A stretch of DNA of 9,457 nucleotides from Methylococcales bacterium (GTDB lineage: Bacteria; Pseudomonadota; Gammaproteobacteria; Methylococcales; Methylomonadaceae). The stretch spans positions 1 to 9,457 of the forward strand of contig SHZG01000086.1 of NCBI GenBank assembly GCA_009692395.1, in the 5' to 3' direction. This document shows positions 4,556 through 9,457 of the stretch, in pieces. Position 1 is the stretch's first letter; each line of letters starts with the position of its first letter. Made by a program: the position numbers and the translations under genes. Under the pieces are notes generated by a model. It did no database searches, was not told the origin of the DNA, and worked only from the letters and a program-made list of their open reading frames with translations.

Positions 4556-6724
4556 CTACGCTTTAACACGAGTGATTTTTAACACAATAGGAAGTTCTTT
4601 CAAGCGGCGCATAATTTTGGCTAAATGTACGCGGTCTTTAACAGTTAGGGTGATTAAATCAATACAGACGTGGGCATCTTGATCGACCACGGTGACATTT
4701 TCAATGTTGGAATCTAAGTAAGAAATAGTTGAAGCGATGGTCGCTAACGCGCCGCGTTGATTGAGAATTTCTAGGCGCAATTCAGCGGGGAAATCACCTA
4801 CTGCATCGGCACTCCATTCCACATCTAACCAGTTAGTGTGTTTTTTTCTGAGGGTGGTGCGATTACGGCAGGCGTGATGATGAACAACAATGCCCTTACC
4901 AGGGTTAAAGAAGCCGATAATGGAATCACCGGGTATAGGTCTACAGCATTTGGCGAGGGTGATGACCATGCCTTCTGTGCCTTTGATAACTAACGGGTTT
5001 TTTTGGATGTTGTCGTTATCATGGAGTTTAACGTTGGCATTAACATCATTTTGAGCCAGTTGTTTGGCACACAAGAACGGCATTTTGTTTCCTAAGCCGA
5101 TGTCTTCTAATAAATCGTTTAATGACTTTTTGGCAGTCGATTTGAGTAGGGCTTGTAAGCGCGATTCTTCAATGGTATCCAGCTGCAAATCCATCGCTCG
5201 CAATTCTTTTTCTAGCAATACGCGCCCTAAATTAATGGCTTCTATTTGTTTAAAATTTTTCAGAAAGTTGCGAATACTGGAACGGGCTTTCACCGTGGTG
5301 ACATAATTTAGCCACAACGGATTTGGTCTGGCGAAGGTAGCGGTAACAACTTCGACCGTCATGCCATTTTCCAGTTTCGTTTGCAACGGGACGAACTGTC
5401 TATCAATCATGGCAGAAATACAGGAATTACCGACATCGGTATGCACGGCATAAGCAAAATCAATAATCGTCGCGCCTTTCGCAATTTTGATGATTTTGCC
5501 TTTCGGGGTAAAGACAAAGACTTCCTGTGGAAATAAATCGACTTTTAAATTGTCGATAAACTCCAGTGAATCACCTGCTGATTTTTGAATTTCCAATAAA
5601 TCTCTGAGCCATTCATTAGCCCGCGCTTGTATTTTTTCGGCTTTACCATTGTTATCAGATTTGTAGAGCCAATGTGCGGCAATGCCAGATTCTGACATGA
5701 GGTGCATTTCGTGGGTTCTCATTTGTATTTCTATGGGTACGCCATAAGGCCCCATGAGTAATGAATGTAAGGATTGGTAGCCATTGGCTTTAGGCAGGGC
5801 AATATAATCTTTAAAGCGGCCGGGGATTGGTTTGTACAGATTATGAACTACACCTAATACTCGGTAGCAATTATCAACATTGTCACAAAGAATGCGAAAC
5901 GCATAGCGATCCACAACCGCGGCAAGTGATATTTTTTTTAGGTGCATTTTTTGATAAATGCTGTAGATGTGTTTTTCTCGCCCTGATACTTTGCAGACTA
6001 GCCCCGCCTGTTCTAAGCGGTTTTTTATGGAGCTTTCGATGGGGTCAACAATTTTTCGGCGATTCCCGCGTGCTTTTTTTAGCGCGTGACAAATAACAGC
6101 GTAGCGATGCGGGTACATGGCTTCAAAGCTCAAGGTTTCTAGCTGATGGCGAATATTATTCATGCCTAAGCGGTTGGCTATCGGCGCGTAAATATCAATG
6201 GTTTCGCGTGCAATACGGCGTTTTTTTTCTGGAGGCATTACGCCCAATGTCTGCATATTGTGCAGGCGGTCGGCAAGTTTAACGAGAATAACGCGTAAAT
6301 CTTTGCCCATTGCCAAAAACATTTTACGGACATTTTCCGCTTGAGCTTCGGCTTGTGTTCTATCGGCAATTTTGGTGAGTTTGGTAACGCCGTCCACCAA
6401 CTCGGCGACTTCGTCACCAAATTGGTGAGCAAGCTCTTGTTTGCTAAACTGACAATCTTCAATCACATCGTGCAGTATGGCTGCCATAATGCCGTTTGCA
6501 TCCATGTGCATTCCAGCTAATATGATGGCGACTGACAGCGGGTGACAAATATAGGCTTCGCCACTTTTGCGAAATTGACCGCTATGAGCGGCCGCGCCAA
6601 AGTGGTAAGCGCGGACACAATCGTCAACTTGATTTTGATCTAAATAGCCAGATAAGTCCTGAGATAAACGGGCAATTAGCTTATCTTCAGGACGCTCGAG
6701 TGCGGGGACATCTGGCGTATTCAT
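4556..6724 (-). CDS. spoT: Bifunctional (p)ppGpp synthetase/hydrolase SpoT
   Basis: The 722-residue protein has every domain of a long RelA/SpoT homologue and sets the level of the alarmone (p)ppGpp in the cytosol. The N-terminal HD hydrolase (about 40-200) keeps its metal and catalytic motifs: RKSG at 52-55, HP at 61-62, HDVIED at 85-90 and KLADRLHNM at 149-157. An active hydrolase is therefore expected. The synthetase (about 240-360) has RFKDYIALPKANGYQSLH at 303-320 and the catalytic E332 in EIQMRT. RFKD, rather than the acidic version found in RelA, marks the SpoT/Rel bifunctional class. A TGS domain follows at about 400-460 (VFVFTPKGK, DFAYAVHTDVG), then a helical region, the conserved CCRPIPGD segment at 593-600 and a C-terminal ACT domain (about 647-720, EILNQRGALATIAS). 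It starts 11 nt after rpoZ in a presumed operon. Length is close to the usual 700 residues. Confidence 0.97.
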   Translation of the reverse strand: MNTPDVPALERPEDKLIARLSQDLSGYLDQNQVDDCVRAYHFGAAAHSGQFRKSGEAYICHPLSVAIILAGMHMDANGIMAAILHDVIEDCQFSKQELAHQFGDEVAELVDGVTKLTKIADRTQAEAQAENVRKMFLAMGKDLRVILVKLADRLHNMQTLGVMPPEKKRRIARETIDIYAPIANRLGMNNIRHQLETLSFEAMYPHRYAVICHALKKARGNRRKIVDPIESSIKNRLEQAGLVCKVSGREKHIYSIYQKMHLKKISLAAVVDRYAFRILCDNVDNCYRVLGVVHNLYKPIPGRFKDYIALPKANGYQSLHSLLMGPYGVPIEIQMRTHEMHLMSESGIAAHWLYKSDNNGKAEKIQARANEWLRDLLEIQKSAGDSLEFIDNLKVDLFPQEVFVFTPKGKIIKIAKGATIIDFAYAVHTDVGNSCISAMIDRQFVPLQTKLENGMTVEVVTATFARPNPLWLNYVTTVKARSSIRNFLKNFKQIEAINLGRVLLEKELRAMDLQLDTIEESRLQALLKSTAKKSLNDLLEDIGLGNKMPFLCAKQLAQNDVNANVKLHDNDNIQKNPLVIKGTEGMVITLAKCCRPIPGDSIIGFFNPGKGIVVHHHACRNRTTLRKKHTNWLDVEWSADAVGDFPAELRLEILNQRGALATIASTISYLDSNIENVTVVDQDAHVCIDLITLTVKDRVHLAKIMRRLKELPIVLKITRVKA

Positions 6725-6735
6725 CTGCTTCGCCG

Positions 6736-6975
6736 TTAGAACGTCGGGTTGTAGTCATGCGCTTCACCGACACGGTGTAACGAGTTGACGTTTTCAGGGG
6801 TAACATGACCTGCGGCGATTTCGCGTAACGCTAATACGGTGTCTTTGTCTTTGCCGCGTGGCAAAAATTCGGTTGCACCGTGGCTTAATTGACGCGCTCT
6901 AGTGCTGGCTAATAACACCAGTTTAAAGCGGTTTTCTACGTTTTCTAAACAATCTTCGATGGTAACTCTGGCCAT
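6736..6975 (-). CDS. rpoZ: DNA-directed RNA polymerase omega subunit
   Basis: The 79-residue protein matches the omega subunit throughout. MARVTIEDCLENVENRFKLV at 1-20 and the RARQL motif at 26-30 form the conserved N-terminal helices. VLALREIAAG at 47-56 is the second conserved block. Omega binds the beta-prime subunit and helps assemble and stabilise RNA polymerase. It also forms part of one ppGpp binding site, which fits its place directly before spoT. Start choice is supported by AAGG about seven bases before the ATG and by the conserved first residues. In E. coli gmk lies upstream; here it does not. Instead there is a G10 tract and a near-palindrome in the leader. The protein is slightly shorter than the 91-residue E. 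coli version because the variable C-terminus is short. Confidence 0.97.
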   Translation of the reverse strand: MARVTIEDCLENVENRFKLVLLASTRARQLSHGATEFLPRGKDKDTVLALREIAAGHVTPENVNSLHRVGEAHDYNPTF

Positions 6976-7000
6976 TTTTTAAACCTTGTGTTGGTAGTTA

Positions 7001-7010
7001 GGGGGGGGGG
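7001..7010. repeat. G10 homopolymer in the rpoZ leader
   Basis: Ten consecutive G bases (C10 on the sense strand) lie about 25 bp upstream of the rpoZ start and touch the palindrome at 7009-7034. Tracts of this length can slip during replication and so vary between cells. They are also prone to sequencing error. Confidence 0.7.
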
Positions 7011-7034
7011 AGTACAAACCTAGGTTTGCACTCC
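7009..7034 (-). promoter_or_regulatory. 26-bp near-perfect palindrome in the rpoZ leader
   Basis: The two arms GGAGT-x-CAAACC and GGTTTG-x-ACTCC pair at 12 of 13 positions. On the minus strand, which would be the rpoZ leader RNA, the odd pair is G with U, so the RNA stem is unbroken apart from its CUAG loop. There is no U tract after it, so it does not look like a classical terminator for the small gene upstream. An operator, a leader hairpin or a dispersed repeat are all possible. Confidence 0.5.
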
Positions 7035-7100
7035 GAAAATGTATTATTACACTGAACGTGGGAACCATGCATTAATGTGACTTTTGGAATGAATGAAAAA

Positions 7101-7325
7101 TTATCCCCACATTTTTTTTAATTTAGCGCTTTGTTTCTCTATATGCTCTCGAAGGTCATTAGGTGTTTTGACCTCTTGATAACAATGCCAAACAACCTCT
7201 TTCTCAAATTCTTCAAAAGATGCACCTGCTTGTTTTGCTTCTTTAATTACATTCTTAGCTTGTTCTGCGTCCATGGGGTGGGTGTCCCGCAAAAACACTG
7301 TCAACACATCCAAAACAACGAACAA
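7101..7325 (-). CDS. Small helical hypothetical protein
   Basis: The frame from a TTG at 7325 gives 74 residues. From the ATG at 7274 (MDAEQAKN) it gives 57. The shorter part, with EAKQAGASFEEFEKEVVWHC and TPNDLREHIEKQSAKLKK, is polar and charged and looks like two or three amphipathic helices. It has no signal peptide and no membrane segment. I do not recognise a family. The 5' end is doubtful. An ATG at 7344 (MSWQNKVV) lies in another frame and would join the main frame if one base near 7325 were removed. This may be a frameshifted gene whose intact form starts MSWQ. No good ribosome binding site precedes either start. It lies between rpoZ and pgk on the same strand, separated from pgk by about 100 bp containing an inverted repeat. 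Confidence 0.5.
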   Translation of the reverse strand: MFVVLDVLTVFLRDTHPMDAEQAKNVIKEAKQAGASFEEFEKEVVWHCYQEVKTPNDLREHIEKQSAKLKKMWG

Positions 7326-7386
7326 CTTTATTTTGCCAACTCATTTTAATATCCACATAGTTCCTACTTTTCAGTGTTGTCGATAA

Positions 7387-7415
7387 GTTGGGTTACGGCT
7401 ATCGCCTAACCCAAC
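7387..7415 (-). repeat. GTTGGGTTA inverted repeat downstream of pgk
   Basis: GTTGGGTTA (7387-7395) and TAACCCAAC (7407-7415) form a perfect 9-bp stem. The inner bases add GGC/GCC pairs around a GATA loop with one bulged G. It starts 11 nt after the pgk stop. Very similar inverted repeats are, as I recall, scattered between genes in several sulfur-oxidising gammaproteobacteria and cyanobacteria. It may end pgk transcription, although no U tract follows. Confidence 0.6.
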
Positions 7416-7426
7416 CTACATTATTA

Positions 7427-8599
7427 CTAACCTCGTGATTCTAACACAGCCACCGCAGGTAATTCTTTTCCTTCCAAAAATTCAAGGAACGCGCCGCCAC
7501 CAGTTGAGGTGTAAGACACTTGCTCACTAATGCCATATTGGTCGATAGCGGCTAGGGTATCACCACCACCCGCAATGGAAAACGCGCTACTTTCGGCAAT
7601 TGCAGTCGCCAGTGTTTGTGTGCCGTGGCTGAATTGTTCGATTTCAAATACACCGACAGGGCCATTCCAAACGATTGTTCCTGCTGATTTTAATAGTTCA
7701 GCGTATTGCTTAGCGGTATCAGGGCCAATGTCCAAAATTAAATCATCGGCTTCAACATCAGCAACTTGTTTAATGGTCGCAACCGCATTTTCAGAAAATT
7801 CTTTGGCACATACTACGTCAGTTGGAATCGGAATAGCAGAGCCTGCGGCTTTAGCAGCGGCGATTAAGCGTTGTGCTTCTGGAATTAAATCAGCTTCATA
7901 CAATGATTTGCCGACAGGAAAACCTGCCGCAGCAATAAACGTATTAGCAATACCACCGCCCACAATCAGTTGATCGACTTTAGTTGATAACGATTCTAAG
8001 ACAGTTAATTTAGTCGATACTTTAGAACCGCCGACGATGGCGATTAAGGGTTTAGTGGGGTTTTCTAAGGCTTTGCCCAGTGCGTCTAATTCGTTGCCTA
8101 ATAAAGGGCCTGCACACGCAATAGGGGCAAATTTTGCCACGCTGTGGGTTGAGGCTTGCGCTCTGTGGGCAGTACCAAACGCATCCATGACAAATACGTC
8201 ACACAATGCTGCCATTTTTTTGCCCAGCTCATCGCTATTTTTTTCTTCGCCCACGTTGAAACGCACGTTTTCACACAAAACGACTTCACCAGCAGAGATA
8301 GTCACGCCATCAATCCAGTCTTTTTCTAAACGCACAGGTTTGTCGAGTAATAACGCTAAGCGTTCAGCAACAGGTTTTAACGAAGCGGATTCATCATAAA
8401 CACCTTCTTCTGGACGACCTAAATGTGACATGACCATCACTGCCGCGCCTTTGGCTAGGGCTTTCTGAATGGTTGGTACGCTGGCTTGAATACGAATATC
8501 GCTAGTGACTGCACCATTTTTAACTGGCACGTTTAAATCTTGGCGAATTAATACCCGTTTACCTGCTAAATCCAGATCAATCATTCTTTGAATTGACAT
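7427..8599 (-). CDS. pgk: Phosphoglycerate kinase
   Basis: The 390-residue cytosolic enzyme reversibly moves phosphate between 1,3-bisphosphoglycerate and ADP in glycolysis, gluconeogenesis and the Calvin cycle. The N-terminal half carries the sugar-phosphate site: RQDLNVP at 19-25, SHLGRPEEG at 58-66, ENVRFN at 110-115 and DAFGTAHRAQAS at 139-150. The C-terminal half binds nucleotide through GGSKVSTK at 190-197, WNGPVGVFE at 311-319, GGGDTLAAI at 344-352 and STGGGAFLEFLEG at 365-377. All are intact, and length matches E. coli Pgk (387). The start has GAGAG about eight bases upstream. The redoxin-like gene ends 31 nt before it on the same strand, so the two may be co-transcribed. The usual gap or tkt neighbours are absent. 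Because the upstream gene has lost its 5' end to an insertion, pgk may depend on a promoter inside that gene or in the 31-nt gap. Confidence 0.97.
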   Translation of the reverse strand: MSIQRMIDLDLAGKRVLIRQDLNVPVKNGAVTSDIRIQASVPTIQKALAKGAAVMVMSHLGRPEEGVYDESASLKPVAERLALLLDKPVRLEKDWIDGVTISAGEVVLCENVRFNVGEEKNSDELGKKMAALCDVFVMDAFGTAHRAQASTHSVAKFAPIACAGPLLGNELDALGKALENPTKPLIAIVGGSKVSTKLTVLESLSTKVDQLIVGGGIANTFIAAAGFPVGKSLYEADLIPEAQRLIAAAKAAGSAIPIPTDVVCAKEFSENAVATIKQVADVEADDLILDIGPDTAKQYAELLKSAGTIVWNGPVGVFEIEQFSHGTQTLATAIAESSAFSIAGGGDTLAAIDQYGISEQVSYTSTGGGAFLEFLEGKELPAVAVLESRG

Positions 8600-8630
8600 A
8601 ATTTGTTCTCTCTACTGTTTATGGAAAATT

Positions 8631-9167
8631 TTAGTTTTGTCGCCATTTAATTGAGCAACCTATGCTAGGGATTTGCTCTGTTGGCACAGAACCTGTCGCG
8701 GCACACAATTTCATGGCTTCAAATAAGTCGCGTATTGTATCAGCTGGGGCAGTTTCTGTGCGACTGGCATCTAAACGCCCGCGATATTGCAGTTCCAAAT
8801 TGGCGTTATAACCAAAAAAATCAGGCGTACACACTGCCCCGTAGGCTTTTGCGACGGCTTGCGTGTCATCCAACAGATATGGAAAAGGATAAGCGTATTG
8901 TGCGGCGAGTCGCTGCATATTTTCGTAAGAGTCTTCTGGGTAGTCTGCCGTGTCGTTAGACATAATGGCGACTGAATTAATACCAAACGCTTGCAGTTCC
9001 CGCGTGTCGCGAAGTATGCGTTCATGGATGGCTTGAACATAAGGGCAATGATTACAGATAAACATCACCAATAGCCCTTTTTCACCCACGCACTGGGCAA
9101 GCGTCCAGCGTTTTCCATCCACACCCAGTAAATCAAAATTGGGTGCTGCTGTGCCAAAAGCACACAC
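8631..9167 (-). CDS. Thioredoxin-like redoxin (AhpC/TSA family), 5' end truncated
   Basis: The 178 residues from a GTG form a thioredoxin-fold protein of the AhpC/TSA-like group with the conserved NHCPYV motif at 39-44 (C41). The group's other marks are present: NDTADYPEDS at 71-80, YPFPYLLDDTQ at 93-103, YGAVCTPDFFGY at 109-120 (second cysteine C113 before the cis-Pro), YRGRLD at 128-133 and a closing PSIGCSIKW. It lacks the CxxC of classical thioredoxins. A role in thiol or peroxide chemistry is likely, but the substrate is unknown. The conserved N-terminus in relatives continues a few residues before the GTG. Here the same frame extends upstream as IRETLVCAFG, without a start codon, to a TAA at 9189-9191, and insertion-sequence DNA lies beyond. 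The native ATG and ribosome binding site therefore seem to be lost. The main domain is intact, but expression is doubtful. Confidence 0.8.
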   Translation of the reverse strand: MCAFGTAAPNFDLLGVDGKRWTLAQCVGEKGLLVMFICNHCPYVQAIHERILRDTRELQAFGINSVAIMSNDTADYPEDSYENMQRLAAQYAYPFPYLLDDTQAVAKAYGAVCTPDFFGYNANLELQYRGRLDASRTETAPADTIRDLFEAMKLCAATGSVPTEQIPSIGCSIKWRQN

Positions 9168-9195
9168 GAGCGTTTCGCGTATAGTATTTTATCTT

Positions 9196-9306
9196 TCAGA
9201 TAGTTTGAAAAACAAATTCAATACAAGAATATAAATCAGAATAACCAGAAATAGATTTCTTGATTTTAGCTTTAATAATCGCCCAGTATTGTTCGATAGG
9301 ATGTAA
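9196..9306 (-). pseudogene. IS630-type transposase, C-terminal remnant
   Basis: A minus-strand frame of 36 codons ends in TGA at 9196-9198. It begins LHPIEQYWAIIKAKIKKS, the pattern (N/H)PIE..W...K that carries the last catalytic Glu of IS630-type DDE transposases. Everything before LHPIE is missing, and the frame hits a TAA at 9316-9318. The rest of the transposase was removed, most likely by the IS4-type element beginning near 9307. The outer end of the element appears to be near 9183, next to TA at 9181-9182, in agreement with the TA target preference of this family. Confidence 0.65.
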
Positions 9307-9457
9307 GGCACACGATTACCCACAACTTCCCACAATGCGGTACAGTAAGATAATTTGAACTAACAAACCGATGATAGCAATGAACTGGATACAACAGGAA
9401 CTGGGGGTCTGTGCTTGGGCGACACGAGACGTGTTGCGAGGTTGTACAAGGTAATAG
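9307..9457 (+). mobile_element. Left end of an IS4-type insertion sequence (runs out of window)
   Basis: The element is inferred from the transposase start at 9371/9380 and from the point where the IS630-type frame breaks (about 9307). The roughly 65 bases before the start contain no gene. They should include the terminal inverted repeat, which cannot be defined without the other end. Confidence 0.45.
9371..9457 (+). pseudogene. IS4-type transposase, N-terminal part, frameshifted
   Basis: From ATG 9371 (or 9380) the frame reads MNWIQQELG and then, after the G5 run at 9403-9407, nonsense to TAA at 9452-9454. In the -1 frame after the run, the sequence continues GLCLGDTRRVARLYKVI to the window edge. 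MNWIQQELGG..LGDTRR.ARL is the typical opening of the N-terminal DNA-binding domain of IS4-type transposases (pattern E.G...LGD.R...R). One missing G (G6 to G5) explains the break. It is therefore either a mutant transposase, a sequencing error in a homopolymer, or, less likely, a programmed -1 frameshift. The catalytic DDE domain would lie beyond the right edge. Confidence 0.65.

Noticed and set aside
4289..4582. 97-codon plus-strand reading frame between the lipoprotein gene and spoT
   Set aside because: It is made of the multi-hairpin repeat element and its flanks and runs into the 3' end of spoT. It has no coding character.
5064..6096. Plus-strand reading frames opposite spoT
   Set aside because: They lie antisense to conserved synthetase and TGS domains and have no ribosome binding sites or family resemblance.
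7050..7076. GAACGTGGGAACCATGCAT as a piece of another dispersed repeat
   Set aside because: It resembles half of a hairpin repeat I recall from similar genomes, but the second arm is not visible here, so it cannot be supported.
7530..8399. Two long plus-strand reading frames opposite pgk
   Set aside because: They are antisense shadows of a fully conserved pgk with all its motifs.

Overview
The window looks like a stretch of chromosome from a moderately AT-rich gammaproteobacterium. The evidence is a SpoT of the long bifunctional type next to rpoZ, an E. coli-like Pgk, and a PpnP. The small dispersed hairpin repeats and several insertion-sequence fragments resemble genomes of filamentous sulfur oxidisers (Beggiatoa/Thiothrix-like Thiotrichales) or similar gammaproteobacteria. 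That placement is an inference from style, not from a marker gene.

Layout from left to right. Bases 1-155 are the 3' end of an IS1-family element. It sits exactly where the GGDEF domain of a membrane-bound diguanylate cyclase begins. That cyclase gene (minus strand, 881 to 156) is a pseudogene, because it also carries two in-frame stops. A small membrane or lipoprotein gene (minus, 1045-1242) follows, with a strong hairpin behind it. Next is a plus-strand pair, ppnP (nucleoside phosphorylase) and an NYN-domain putative nuclease, only 4 nt apart. After them come a palindrome, a second hairpin, and a 616-residue lipoprotein of unknown function.

The lipoprotein gene converges on the rpoZ-spoT operon (minus, 6975 to 4556). 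The gap between them holds a 103-107 bp multi-hairpin repeat element, flanked by two copies of a shorter repeat. Upstream of rpoZ are a G10 tract and a 26-bp near-palindrome, then a small gene of unknown function (minus, 7101-7325). A dispersed-type inverted repeat (7387-7415) lies downstream of pgk. The pgk gene (minus) is preceded by a thioredoxin-like/redoxin gene (minus, 8631-9167). The 5' end of the redoxin gene appears to have been cut off by an IS630-type element. Only the last 36 residues of that element's transposase remain. It is abutted in turn by the start of an IS4-type transposase reading out of the window, which carries a frameshift in a G5 run.

Functionally, the intact core genes are housekeeping: RNA polymerase omega plus ppGpp metabolism, glycolysis or Calvin-cycle phosphoglycerate kinase, and nucleoside salvage. 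The edges of the window are degraded by insertion sequences. I do not see a convincing new multi-gene system such as a defence island, CRISPR array or biosynthetic cluster. The most interesting unexplained items are the multi-hairpin element with paired base changes at 4374-4480, the unknown lipoprotein, the tightly coupled ppnP-NYN pair, and the G10/palindrome leader of rpoZ.
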